Of a stretch of DNA of 64,000 nt, positions 54,182-62,434 are shown piece after piece (position 1 is the stretch's first letter; each line of letters starts with the position of its first letter). The notes beneath the pieces were generated by a model. It was given only the letters and a program-made list of their open reading frames with translations. It had not been told where the DNA came from and searched no databases. The translations under genes were made by a program, and so were the position numbers. Source of the stretch: an uncultured Aquimarina sp. (GTDB taxonomy: Bacteria > Bacteroidota > Bacteroidia > Flavobacteriales > Flavobacteriaceae). The stretch lies in assembly GCF_947492965.1 (NCBI RefSeq), contig NZ_CANLOZ010000010.1, forward strand, positions 62,001 to 126,000, read 5' to 3'.

Positions 54182-54248
54182 AGGTAACGTTTCGGGTATG
54201 TTGTCGTTGCTGACGTTAGGAAGCTATGCAATATACCCATTGTTGTGT
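54182..54248 (-). repeat. short attC-like site of the restriction-modification cassette
   Basis: AAC 54186-54188, GTT 54242-54244. Stem GGGTAT / ATACCC with CGTTGCTGACGTTAGGAAGC loop region. GTTGTGTTT has a perfect complement AAACACAAC at 57464-57472, 3.2 kb away, beyond the last restriction-modification gene. Confidence 0.8.
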
Positions 54249-54287
54249 TTTCGTACTTTTATTTACATTCCATTTGTAGCGTTGGCG

Positions 54288-54340
54288 TGAAAGCTCTTTT
54301 AAATTTGTGAGGTACGAACAAACTTTAAATGTGCTTTAAC
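54288..54340. repeat. imperfect hairpin element, copy 1
   Basis: GTGAAAGCTCTTTT ... AATGTGCTTT folds back on itself around GAGGTACGAAC. A second copy lies at 57388-57440. The two flank the four restriction-modification genes inside the same cassette. Confidence 0.6.
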
Positions 54341-54353
54341 CTAGCGTTTGGAT

Positions 54354-54896
54354 TTATTTAACCTTCGGTATGTTATTACTTTCTAGTTGATTAATCAATT
54401 CCTCTCTTGTCGAAAATTTAAGAAGGCTCTCAAAAGACTTCAATTCGAAAATATTACTTCTAATATTAATACTATTTGATTTAATTAATTCTTTAGTTGC
54501 TAAACCACTTAAATATACCTTTGAGTCATTTGTTGCTCTTCCAAATACACACAGATTTGTATGTTCAAGACTTATTTTAGGATAAACTTTATCACTAAAT
54601 GTGATTAACCTAATATTAAACCCATCAATGGGATATATTTTTCGTTTATAATTTTTGTTCATTCTCTTACTCCAATCGTAAGTGCTTTTCAATAATAAAT
54701 TTTCAAATGCGAATTCTGTTAAAATGTCATTTCTTAATTTATCATAATACATTTGACCTTCCATTCTATCTCGAAGTTGTCCCATATCTTTTAAATTAAG
54801 ATGATGAAGTGCACATCTTTGAATTTCCAAGGAAGTATATTTAGGAACTTTAATTATTTTAAAATGTGAAATTTGATTTAAAAATTCTTTTTCCAT
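54354..54896 (-). CDS. hypothetical protein linked to restriction-modification
   Basis: 180 residues, soluble (ALHHLNLKDMGQLRDRMEGQMYYDK, ISLEHTNLCVFGRATNDSKVYLSGLATKELI). Its start overlaps the stop of the nuclease gene by 1 bp, so it is the last gene of the operon and probably works with the restriction enzyme. No family recognised. Confidence 0.7.
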   Translation of the reverse strand: MEKEFLNQISHFKIIKVPKYTSLEIQRCALHHLNLKDMGQLRDRMEGQMYYDKLRNDILTEFAFENLLLKSTYDWSKRMNKNYKRKIYPIDGFNIRLITFSDKVYPKISLEHTNLCVFGRATNDSKVYLSGLATKELIKSNSINIRSNIFELKSFESLLKFSTREELINQLESNNIPKVK

Positions 54897-55912
54897 TAAA
54901 AACTCATATAGTATTTTCCTTCTTCAAATTTGTAGAAAGTTAATTTGTCATTTCCATATTCTTCAAGGGTTTCCATTGTTACAGGCTCGTATTTTTTCAA
55001 TACACCGCTTTTTTCTAGTTTTCCTTTTAGCCAAATTCCAAAAATTTGTAAACTCTCCTTTGATCGAATATTTTTATAATAGTCCCCTTGTGTTCTCATT
55101 GGAATTATAAGCCCGTCATCTGTGTAAGCCAAAAAATCTCCCTTTGGATAAAATTGTTGAGAATTAAGGTCATTACTTGCAATTAATTCTATTTCATACC
55201 AAGGCCTAGGTTTTGTTTTACCTGTCGAACGACTCCATCTACCTTTACCAAAATATACATTCAGGTTTGACTTTTCTTTTTCAGCAACTCTATCTAATGG
55301 AAACACAAATTTCGGAAGTCCATCAACAGTTGTTTTTTTTGTATCATAAGTTTTTAGATTAGTCCAGATTCTTTCAACTTTATTTAAGACAATTTTCTTT
55401 TTCCCAGGTACAGTAATTTCCGCTTTATCTATAGAAATTGAATACGAAGGTGAATAAAGGTCATTGAGAAAAGCAACTAAATCTACTTTTTGATTTTCAT
55501 TTAAAATAGGTACTGTACATTCAATATTTCCCTTCGTACCACTTGCAGAAAAATTTGAAGAACCTACATAAATGTTTGAAATATTATCTTTATCAAATTG
55601 GTAAACTTTTCCGTGATATCTTCTGCCATTTGTTACAAAAACACCAGAGTTATTTCCAAACGGTTGTAATGTATTATGTAGTTTGGTGACAGCATCAAGC
55701 TTTTTTTGACTCAACCCCTCATAAAAGGCCATTCCTAATAGCAATCGAGAAGTTCCTCCTTTTTTTGCAATTTCAATAAATGGTTTTTCGAAAGCATTTA
55801 TTACATCCAATGAAGCGTAGCCTGACGCAATTGTTACATTTTTTGAACTAGTAAATTCTTGGTCTAGTACATTTCGAAAATCACCGCCATATTTTTGAAT
55901 ATTAGTGTACAT
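54896..55912 (-). CDS. NgoFVII/BfiI-like PLD-fold restriction endonuclease
   Basis: 338 residues. The N-terminal half is a phospholipase D-type nuclease domain with the HKD motif (YHGKVYQFDKDNISNIYVGSSNFS, histidine near 99) and LLLGMAFYEGLSQKKLDAV. The C-terminal half (about 200-320, RWSRSTGKTKPRPWYEIEL, DGLIIPMRTQGDYYKNI) has the look of a B3-like DNA-binding domain, as in BfiI and NgoFVII. A metal-independent type II endonuclease is likely. It overlaps the methyltransferase gene by 11 bp. Confidence 0.87.
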   Translation of the reverse strand: MYTNIQKYGGDFRNVLDQEFTSSKNVTIASGYASLDVINAFEKPFIEIAKKGGTSRLLLGMAFYEGLSQKKLDAVTKLHNTLQPFGNNSGVFVTNGRRYHGKVYQFDKDNISNIYVGSSNFSASGTKGNIECTVPILNENQKVDLVAFLNDLYSPSYSISIDKAEITVPGKKKIVLNKVERIWTNLKTYDTKKTTVDGLPKFVFPLDRVAEKEKSNLNVYFGKGRWSRSTGKTKPRPWYEIELIASNDLNSQQFYPKGDFLAYTDDGLIIPMRTQGDYYKNIRSKESLQIFGIWLKGKLEKSGVLKKYEPVTMETLEEYGNDKLTFYKFEEGKYYMSF

Positions 55913-56969
55913 TAGCCTTGATGCTTTCTAAAAATACTTTAATCTGTTGCGCGAAAGGCAAAATTCCTGATGGAGGAACAGAGTTGCCTATTTGTTTTCT
56001 TACTTCTGTAATTGTTCCCTCAAATACAAAATCATCTGGATAACCAAATAGTCTTGCACGTTCTCGGTTTGTCAAAGGCCTAGGTTCTTCATAATGATAT
56101 CCCCAAGTACCACCACCACCAGCAGCAATTATTGTTGTCGATGGTTTATCAGGATGAAGTCTACGATAAACGTGTGAAATCATACCTTTTACATAATGAG
56201 GTGAATCTTTTGGTATATCTGTAAAATTACCGCCAGGTGGAATAAGCTTTAATTTTTCTATTGTTTTTGGTTGTGTATTTTGATGCTCATTATTGTATTT
56301 AACCTTTTCAACACCCTTTAAAGCTTCTTTTGATGACAAATAATTGTTTGTATCTCTTGTTGGTGAAGGAATATCAAAGAATGTATCCAAATCTTTTCTA
56401 ACTCCTATTATTAAAACTCTCTCTCGAAGTTGAGCAACTCCATATTCTGCAAAATTGATTAAATGAGCAGTTGTATTGTAACCATAATCACCAGTTTCTG
56501 AAAAATCTTTTATGATTTGCTTTATTGCCTTTTTCTTATTGGCAGTTAGGATTCCTTTCACATTTTCAGCAACGAACATTAATGGCTGCTTTTGAGAAAC
56601 AATTTCAACGAAATTTTGATAAAGATTACCTCTGTCTGTGGTTATTCCACCTCTTTTCCAAATCATTGAAAAATCTTGACAAGGAAATCCGCCAAGAATC
56701 AAATCAGCATCAGGTATTTGTGAATAATCTAGTTGGGTAATATCACCACATAGAATATGGTTCCCAATATTTTTAGCATAAGTTTCGCAAGCTTTTTGTT
56801 CAATGTCATTTGCCCATTTTATGTTAAACCCAGATTGATGAAAACCTAAATCCATTCCCCCACAGCCGGAAAAAAGAGAAATCACATCAATTTTTTCTTT
56901 GCTTTCTAGGATTTGAGATTCGTTTTTATTTGGCGAATAAATTCGCAATTGCGGTTCTTTTACTTCCAT
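55902..56969 (-). CDS. DNA (cytosine-5) methyltransferase
   Basis: 355 residues from the ATG at 56969. A GTG six codons earlier overlaps the upstream gene. All main C5-methyltransferase motifs are present: I (SLFSGCGGMDLGF), IV (GGFPCQDFS with the catalytic cysteine), VI (ENVKGI), VIII (QLRERVLIIGVR), IX (RRLHPDKPSTT) and X (IGNSVPPSG). The target-recognition region lies between VIII and IX. It protects host DNA from the adjacent PLD-type nuclease. Confidence 0.95.
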   Translation of the reverse strand: MEVKEPQLRIYSPNKNESQILESKEKIDVISLFSGCGGMDLGFHQSGFNIKWANDIEQKACETYAKNIGNHILCGDITQLDYSQIPDADLILGGFPCQDFSMIWKRGGITTDRGNLYQNFVEIVSQKQPLMFVAENVKGILTANKKKAIKQIIKDFSETGDYGYNTTAHLINFAEYGVAQLRERVLIIGVRKDLDTFFDIPSPTRDTNNYLSSKEALKGVEKVKYNNEHQNTQPKTIEKLKLIPPGGNFTDIPKDSPHYVKGMISHVYRRLHPDKPSTTIIAAGGGGTWGYHYEEPRPLTNRERARLFGYPDDFVFEGTITEVRKQIGNSVPPSGILPFAQQIKVFLESIKANVH

Positions 56970-56970
56970 A

Positions 56971-57294
56971 TTAAAATTTAAATTCACCTTGTTTTGCTTT
57001 TTTTATTTTTAAATAATTTGATGTTTCTTCTGCAACAGTGAAAATTGATTCAGAACATTTATAACGGCTTGCTTCCCGAGCAAATTTGTCAGCAAAAAAT
57101 AAATCGATAATTTTCTGCTTTTCCATCTGGAAGAGTTTTGCTAACAATTCTAGTTTATTTTTGCTAAAAGTCTGTGTTCCGTTTTCAATCCGACTTACTG
57201 CACTCGAATTAACTCCTACTTTTGCGCCGAAGTCCGTTTGTGTCCATTCACGCAGTTCTCTTTCTTTTTTAATGAAATCACCAAAACTTGTCAT
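56971..57294 (-). CDS. XRE-family HTH controller protein
   Basis: 107 residues: an XRE/Cro HTH (FIKKERELREWTQTDFGAKVGVNSSAVSRIENGTQTFSKNKL, about 6-60) and a C-terminal tail. First gene of the restriction-modification operon, 1 bp before the methyltransferase ATG. A dyad lies upstream of its own start (57308-57356), so it probably autoregulates and times nuclease expression. Confidence 0.9.
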   Translation of the reverse strand: MTSFGDFIKKERELREWTQTDFGAKVGVNSSAVSRIENGTQTFSKNKLELLAKLFQMEKQKIIDLFFADKFAREASRYKCSESIFTVAEETSNYLKIKKAKQGEFKF

Positions 57295-57307
57295 TACTAA
57301 TTAGTGT

Positions 57308-57356
57308 TTGATAGAATTATAACAAATATAAAAATGTTATGCGATTTTACTATCAA
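57308..57356 (-). promoter_or_regulatory. promoter and dyad operator of the restriction-modification operon
   Basis: Dyad TTGATAG (57308-57314) / CTATCAA (57350-57356) with inner TTATAAC / GTTAT. On the minus strand a flavobacterial -7 element TATATTTG lies at 57323-57330 inside the dyad, so a bound controller would cover the promoter. This gives the cassette its own expression signal. Confidence 0.65.
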
Positions 57357-57387
57357 GTTGTCAATTATTTTTTAGGCGGTCGAGGGG

Positions 57388-57440
57388 AAGTGAAAGCTCT
57401 TTTTATTTTGAGAGGAACGAGCAAAATGAAATGTGCTTGA
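57388..57440. repeat. imperfect hairpin element, copy 2
   Basis: GTGAAAGCTCTTTTT ... AAATGTGCTT around GAGAGGAACGAGC, sister of the element at 54288-54340. Confidence 0.6.
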
Positions 57441-57465
57441 GCTTGTGGTGGTTTTTCTGTATGAA

Positions 57466-57636
57466 ACACAACGTTTTATATATGTGTTGTAGCAGGGCAA
57501 AATGTTACCCTGTTTAATGATTTTTCTGCGCATTGGTTGCTAATTTTTTCATTCTGCAAGCATTGCGCCTAACCAAAAATGCAACTACCATTCGATTGAT
57601 CACTTTGCTGCTATGATCACATATATGTTGTTGTGC
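57466..57636 (-). repeat. long attC-like site (family 1)
   Basis: AAC 57470-57472, GTT 57630-57632 then GTGCGTT. The far end has GACGCACAAC at 58219. Near-consensus core with the promoter-like motif, here pointing at the hairpin and restriction-modification operon. Confidence 0.87.
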
Positions 57637-57646
57637 GTTCGTTTTT

Positions 57647-58120
57647 TTATTCAGTCGTTATTAAAATTACTTTTCCACTATATCCTCTACAAAATCCGAT
57701 TTCGTTCATTTTATCTTGGGTTAAGATAGTAAATGTTCGGATGGCGTTTGGGTCAATCTTTGTTTTTTGCAAAAGTGTATCAACGATTGGAATACCGTCA
57801 ATAATTACCATTTCAATACTTTGTTCTTTCCAGTTTTTATTTTCCGAAATCACGCTGTCTAATTTCAGTTTCCTCATTTCATAGAATTCGGCTGGTTTGA
57901 GTTGAGTAATATTAAGTTCTTTCGCTCGTTTGTCAATTCGGATATTTTCAATATTGTCTTTGTTGAGAAATACAGTTTCTAAATCCATTTTTTGATTATC
58001 CACAAACATTTTATATTCCGACGAATATTTTTTTAGGATTTTATTTCGGTCGTATTTTATATTTCGAGTTGCACAACCGAAAATCAAAGTCAGGGTCAAT
58101 AGAAGTAGAAATATTCTCAT
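57647..58120 (-). CDS. hypothetical lipoprotein
   Basis: 157 residues from the ATG at 58120. The longer frame uses GTG inside the half-site. Lipoprotein signal (LTLIFGC, cysteine about 16). The body (NIENIRIDKRAKELNITQLKPAEF, IEMVIIDGIPIVDTLLQKTKIDPNAIRTFTIL ... GYSGKVILITTE) has the end pattern of TonB-plug-like / DUF-type secreted domains. Not assigned. Confidence 0.7.
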   Translation of the reverse strand: MRIFLLLLTLTLIFGCATRNIKYDRNKILKKYSSEYKMFVDNQKMDLETVFLNKDNIENIRIDKRAKELNITQLKPAEFYEMRKLKLDSVISENKNWKEQSIEMVIIDGIPIVDTLLQKTKIDPNAIRTFTILTQDKMNEIGFCRGYSGKVILITTE

Positions 58121-58221
58121 CTTATTTGTTTTATTCTCAAAAATATTCCAATTCCGAGTTTCATAAAAACTCCATTGAGTGACTACTTCTTTTCCTTTAG
58201 TTAACGTGCTCCTTAAATGAC

Positions 58222-58391
58222 GCACAACGTTTAATATATGTGTCGAAGCAGGGCAAAATGTTACCCTGTTTTTAGGTTTTTCTGCGCATTAGTTGCTAAC
58301 TTTTCCATTCTGCAAGCATTGCGCCTTCATAAATATACACAAACCAATCGATTGATCACTTTGCTGCTATGGCACATATATCTTGTTATCG
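58222..58391 (-). repeat. long attC-like site (family 1) of the third gene-less cassette
   Basis: AAC 58226-58228, GTT 58385-58387. Closest to the site at 47944, which accompanies the same gene-less content. Confidence 0.85.
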
Positions 58392-58741
58392 TGCGTTTAT
58401 TTTTTTCAATTACTAACCTTACTAGCCAAGCCAAGCAAGGTGATACTACTTACGTTACTGCTCCGTCAATTTTATTTTTTCTTTTCTTGCGATCACCTTG
58501 CAATCATAGAGTAGGAGACAGACCTTACCAAATGAACCTGAACTTTTTTTCGTCAGAAGCTGATCAGCCAAAAAAGCGATTTTTTAGCACGTTACTGCTC
58601 CGTAATCCTCCTCAATTTTGGTTTTTCTTATCGCTTTTTCCTCGATTAGACACTAACTATCACAAAAATACTCAAGTCATGGTGTGGTTAACCGTTTGTT
58701 GCTTTCGTTCTACTTTTCGGATTCCTAAAATGCACAGATAA
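58228..58741 (-). mobile_element. gene-less cassette, copy 3
   Basis: Content 58388-58739 matches copies 1 and 2. The same inverted repeat (GCAAGGTGAT / ATCACCTTGC) and the AGTAGGAGACAG and GTGGTTAACCGTT blocks are present. A plus-strand frame of 167 residues crosses both the attC-like site and the content and is taken as spurious. Confidence 0.72.
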
Positions 58742-58801
58742 CGTTGTGTGTATGAATCGCTGTGGCTTTTAGCCACTATGATTTTATACACCTTGTTACC
58801 A
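58736..58801 (-). repeat. short attC-like site, singleton type
   Basis: AAC 58740-58742, GTT 58795-58797. Stem TGTGTATGAATC / GATTTTATACACC with inner TGGCTTTTAGCCA hairpin. GTTACCAGC matches GCTGGTAAC at 59673. Confidence 0.83.
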
Positions 58802-58808
58802 GCTGTTT

Positions 58809-59660
58809 TTATTTTTTATTCCACCATCTAATTAGAGTTCTGAATTCAGTTCCATCATTGAAGCTTGTCCATCCATTTTTTTCATACTTTTCACATATAT
58901 GCATTTCACCATCTCCACAATCAAGATCAAATGTGAACGGAAGTCGATAATCACCCCAAATACACTTTTTTACTTTACCACTTTTATAGCTCTTCCAAGT
59001 TCCCACATAGGTTCGGTTGTAATAGCCATCGGCAATAGCAAAACTCTCATCTAACTTAATACTTTTAGTAGTATGATTTATTTTAATTGCACAATCAAAA
59101 GTGCCTTTAAAAGAGCCTACGTGGTTTTGATTTTTGTCCTCAAAAAACTCATACTTAGCAAAAAGTTCTCCTTGACCATTGAAATCATAACCCTCTTTTA
59201 CTTCAAAAACCTTGAGTATTTTCAACTTACCTTTAAAATCACAAATGTTTCCTTTTACATTTGATTTTCCATAGATCAGGAATGTTAATTTATTTTTTTT
59301 ATCAACTTCTGTTTTTGATATATGAATTCTTATTCTTCTATTATCTAATCCAATAATTCCATTCTGCTGTTTGTTGTAGGTATTAAATAAAGAATCTAAA
59401 ACAAAATTATAGTCAGATATTTCTTCTGTTACTTCAGTAGCAACTTCCGATATTCTTTTTGTTTGAAGCTCTAAATACTCTTGGCTAAAATCAGATTGTT
59501 TTGGATCAAAGTTCTCGCAAAGATGTCCGTTATAATAAGGGTCAAAATGTGCAGAATTATCTGCTGATAAATTACATCCGGTCCATTCACAATAATTTTT
59601 GGTTTGTCCGAAACAAAAGGAAGTTGAAAAAATAAGAATTATTAAGTGGTTTAGTTTCAT
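58809..59660 (-). CDS. secreted hypothetical protein
   Basis: 283 residues from the ATG at 59660. Signal peptide (ending SFCFGQ), then CEWTGCNLSADNSAHFDP and a large beta-rich region (EVKEGYDFNGQGELFAKYEF, GSFKGTFDCAIKI, GYYNRTYVGTWKSYKSGKVKKCIWGDYRLP). Paired cysteines suggest disulfides. No family recognised. Confidence 0.7.
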   Translation of the reverse strand: MKLNHLIILIFSTSFCFGQTKNYCEWTGCNLSADNSAHFDPYYNGHLCENFDPKQSDFSQEYLELQTKRISEVATEVTEEISDYNFVLDSLFNTYNKQQNGIIGLDNRRIRIHISKTEVDKKNKLTFLIYGKSNVKGNICDFKGKLKILKVFEVKEGYDFNGQGELFAKYEFFEDKNQNHVGSFKGTFDCAIKINHTTKSIKLDESFAIADGYYNRTYVGTWKSYKSGKVKKCIWGDYRLPFTFDLDCGDGEMHICEKYEKNGWTSFNDGTEFRTLIRWWNKK

Positions 59661-59674
59661 TTGTTTCAAATTGC

Positions 59675-59727
59675 TGGTAACGTCTCGTGTAAAATGCGTT
59701 TTAATGCATTTTTACACTTTGTTAGCA
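59675..59727 (-). repeat. short attC-like site (subfamily S3)
   Basis: AAC 59679-59681, GTT 59721-59723. Stem GTGTAAAATGC / GCATTTTTACAC, perfect except one extra T, the kind of extrahelical base that marks the recombinogenic strand of attC sites. GTTAGCAC matches GTGCTAAC at 60472. Confidence 0.83.
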
Positions 59728-60455
59728 CTAGTTTTTTCTATTAGTTCCTTAATTTCATTTTCAAGTCTTTCGTAATTTCTTTTGTCGGCATCTTCTTTCG
59801 TAATTGTAATTTCTTTTCCGTTTTGGTCGGCATAAGTATTTGGAATTATTGCACCTTGAGAAAAATTAATTATTTCATTATCTGTTGTAATTAAATAATT
59901 TGACGGGAATCCCATTATATGCCTAAATCCAGAAATATCAATTGTAGTTGGTTCAGATTGTTTTTCTTGAGAAGGAATTAGATAGATATCTTTATTATAA
60001 TCAGGCGCAAGTTTTTCTAAATCTGATAGGGTATCCCAAAATAATAGTACAAAATCAACTTTGTCACTATATTTTTTCACTATTTTATTTAATGCTGTAA
60101 TTTCAAATCTACATGGTGCACACCAAGATGCAGTTACTTGTAAGAAAAGAGGTTTTTTTCTATCGGCTGTATTGTAAATTGTGTTATCAACAGATTTAAA
60201 TTCATAATCTTTAATATAACTATTCAAAATAACAGCTTTGCTTGAATCTTCATATTTTAGAGCATTTTCACTATCATTTTTATCCCAATACTTTTGAGAA
60301 TCTTCTCTATATTTCGTTATTAGATTTTCAGTATTCTCAAATAGTCTTTTCTCAATTTTTGTCTGAAATTGATTTTCAAATATTTTTTTTTCCGAATTTT
60401 TACAGGAATAAAATATTGTAATAATAAATAGAAATAAACTTGTTTTTTTATGCAT
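59712..60455 (-). CDS. TlpA-like thioredoxin-fold lipoprotein
   Basis: 247 residues from the ATG at 60455. The upstream 20-residue extension lies in the attC-like site. Lipoprotein signal (ITIFYSC). The thioredoxin fold carries LFLQVTASWCAPCRFEITALNKIVKKYSDKVDFVLLFWD with the CAPC active site, then FRHIMGFPSNYLI with the cis-proline region. A periplasmic thiol-disulfide oxidoreductase. The coding end runs into the half-site. Confidence 0.87.
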   Translation of the reverse strand: MHKKTSLFLFIITIFYSCKNSEKKIFENQFQTKIEKRLFENTENLITKYREDSQKYWDKNDSENALKYEDSSKAVILNSYIKDYEFKSVDNTIYNTADRKKPLFLQVTASWCAPCRFEITALNKIVKKYSDKVDFVLLFWDTLSDLEKLAPDYNKDIYLIPSQEKQSEPTTIDISGFRHIMGFPSNYLITTDNEIINFSQGAIIPNTYADQNGKEITITKEDADKRNYERLENEIKELIEKTSANKV

Positions 60456-60472
60456 TTTATTCTTCAAATTGG

Positions 60473-60668
60473 TGCTAACGGACTTGTGTATAAAACGTAG
60501 CGTGTAAAAAGACACTAACTTTTCGGATTAACACAGAGCCGAATTTTTATATTTTGTGTTTAATTTTTCTTTTTTAAAAGCCAAATTAAAAATTTGGAGG
60601 ACTTTATAAAAATATACAAACCTTTCGGTTAAGCACTTATTAGCTATGTTTTATACACCGTGTTGCCA
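60473..60668 (-). repeat. attC-like site of 196 bp (family 2)
   Basis: AAC 60477-60479, GTT 60662-60664 then GCCAGTA. Perfect 10-base complement TACTGGCAAC ends the cassette at 61598. Same family as 51782 and 63050. Confidence 0.87.
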
Positions 60669-60676
60669 GTAGTTTT

Positions 60677-61582
60677 TTATTCAATATTTATTTGTTCATT
60701 GATTCTTTCCGCAATTTGAGAATCAATTTTGATTTTACTTTTAATCTTTACCTCAGAAAATGATACCATTTCATATCTATATTGTGTACTATATGATTGA
60801 TAATATTCTACTCTTTGGATTATTCCATTTTCGTGATAGTAAATTTTAGTCTTCTCGTCAAGTCCACTTTTTGAGATGTGAATTTCCTCAATTTCGATTA
60901 ATAATCCTTTCTTATCAAATGTTTGAATCTCTTTTTTGGAATAATCTTCTCCATCTTTGTAGTAGGTTTGGAAAATTCCAATTCTTTTGTTGTCAATATA
61001 TTTATATTTCCAGTCCCACCTTAATTTACTATCATAAATCTGCATCAATGCTGTTATTCTGTTTATTGAATCAAACTTTCGTTTATAATAATATGTTGGA
61101 TTAAAAATTGATTTTATTTTATTTGAATTCAAATCGTATTCGTAAGTCGTTTTGAAAAACAAAGAATCAGTTTTATAATAGTAGGTTGATTCGTCAATTA
61201 GTTCCTCTTTTTTATTGTACAAATATTCCGATTCCCAATAAGGATATACATTTTTTTCATAGTCTGATTCATACTCAACTGACTTTGAAAGTTTACCATT
61301 ATTATATTCGAATAACTTGATTTTGTCAGTCAGCCTTAAATCCATGTTGTGGTGTTTTCCAAAACTGATAGATTTTAATAAGACTCCTGTGGAATCGAAA
61401 TACATTTTTAATTGAGGTCGATTTTTTTTGTTGGTTTTCCTTTTTGTGAGCTCTCCGTCTGAATTTTGTTTAAAACGATGTCCAATTACTTTCACTTCTA
61501 TTTCGCCTACTTTTTCGTTTAGTTCTTGTCCGAATAAATTCAGGTTCAAAAAGATTGATATGAGAAATAGTGTTTGTTTCAT
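60677..61582 (-). CDS. secreted YD/MORN-like repeat protein
   Basis: 301 residues with a signal peptide (ending NLFGQ) and many short hairpin repeats of the type YxxNGKLSKxxxYExD, NKKEELIDESTYYYK and KKGLLIEIEEIHI, related in style to the YwqK-like protein at 49816. Function unknown. Confidence 0.72.
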   Translation of the reverse strand: MKQTLFLISIFLNLNLFGQELNEKVGEIEVKVIGHRFKQNSDGELTKRKTNKKNRPQLKMYFDSTGVLLKSISFGKHHNMDLRLTDKIKLFEYNNGKLSKSVEYESDYEKNVYPYWESEYLYNKKEELIDESTYYYKTDSLFFKTTYEYDLNSNKIKSIFNPTYYYKRKFDSINRITALMQIYDSKLRWDWKYKYIDNKRIGIFQTYYKDGEDYSKKEIQTFDKKGLLIEIEEIHISKSGLDEKTKIYYHENGIIQRVEYYQSYSTQYRYEMVSFSEVKIKSKIKIDSQIAERINEQINIE

Positions 61583-61591
61583 TCAAATTAC

Positions 61592-61762
61592 TGGCAACGT
61601 TTAATATATGTGTCGTAGCAGGGCAAAATGTTACCCTATTTTCGACAAAAACTGCGCATTGGTTGCTAACTTTTACTTTTTGTAAGCATTGCGCCTTACC
61701 AAAAATACAACAACCATTCGATCCACCAATTAATTGCTATGATCACATATATAGTGTTGTAG
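61592..61762 (-). repeat. long attC-like site (family 1), near-consensus
   Basis: AAC 61596-61598, GTT 61756-61758. Used as reference copy. The minus-strand motif GTAACATT (61627-61634), 13 bases, ACACATATA (61605-61613) is complete. GTTGTAGATA has a perfect complement TATCTACAAC at 62254. Confidence 0.88.
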
Positions 61763-61769
61763 ATAGTTT

Positions 61770-62237
61770 TTATATTTTATTCCATATGATCTCATAATTT
61801 GAGAATTGCACCTCAAACAGGTTCTTCACTTTTTCTAATGAAGATGGATCCAAATTATTATGTTCAATTTCAATTCCGATTAAGTGATCACTTAAGCACC
61901 AACTTTTAAAGATTATTTTTCGGTTACGGTCAGTTGAATTCAGAATAATTTTTTCTCCATATTCGCTTCCATAATTCATTAAACCAACTTTACTCAGCAA
62001 TTTTTGAATTTTGAGTTTAATTGATTTTTCTTTTGAAAGTTTAATTTTTTTTGGATCAATTTTTACTGGTTCTTGAATCTCAAAGTTTAAACCTCCATTG
62101 ATGTTTTGTATTTCAAAGTAATATTCTTTTGATAAAGTGTAATTTCTGTCATAGGTCATAAACTTATAAAAGAAAATGATTCCCATAATCATTAGTATTG
62201 GGAAAAGAATCAATTTATTGTTTAATAATTTATTCAA
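61770..62237 (-). CDS. hypothetical membrane-anchored cassette protein
   Basis: 155 residues: an N-terminal transmembrane anchor (about 8-26, LILFPILMIMGIIFFYKF) and an extracytoplasmic body (LSKEYYFEIQNINGGLNFEIQEPVKIDPK, GSEYGEKIILNSTDRNRKIIFKSWCLSDHL). No family. Confidence 0.68.
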   Translation of the reverse strand: MNKLLNNKLILFPILMIMGIIFFYKFMTYDRNYTLSKEYYFEIQNINGGLNFEIQEPVKIDPKKIKLSKEKSIKLKIQKLLSKVGLMNYGSEYGEKIILNSTDRNRKIIFKSWCLSDHLIGIEIEHNNLDPSSLEKVKNLFEVQFSNYEIIWNKI

Positions 62238-62256
62238 AATATCGCTTTGGAATTAT

Positions 62257-62427
62257 CTACAACGCTAAATATATGAATCGGAGCAAGACTAGAAAGCCTG
62301 AACCAATTGATTTATTTGCGCATTTTTATTTCTTATTTAATTTATAAAAATTTAGCGCCACTGCAAAAAGGAAATGACCTTTCGATTTGCACTAAACTTT
62401 GCTCTGATTTCATATATAATGTTGTAA
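62257..62427 (-). repeat. long attC-like site (family 3)
   Basis: AAC 62261-62263, GTT 62421-62423. Stem TATATGAATCGGAGCAA / TTTGCTCTGATTTCATATA, sister of the site at 42080. GTTGTAAAAC pairs perfectly with GTTTTACAAC at 63047. Confidence 0.85.
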
Positions 62428-62434
62428 AACGTTT

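Noticed and set aside
58238..58741. 167-residue plus-strand frame over the third gene-less cassette
   Set aside because: It starts in the attC-like site, its composition looks random, and the matching frame in copy 2 contains a TGA.
31538..61762. The long repeats as MITEs or small transposons
   Set aside because: A MITE would be flanked by direct target duplications. Here the bases on either side of a repeat differ, and they are instead inverted complements of the far end of the neighbouring gene unit. Many unrelated repeat families keep the same rule, which transposition does not explain.
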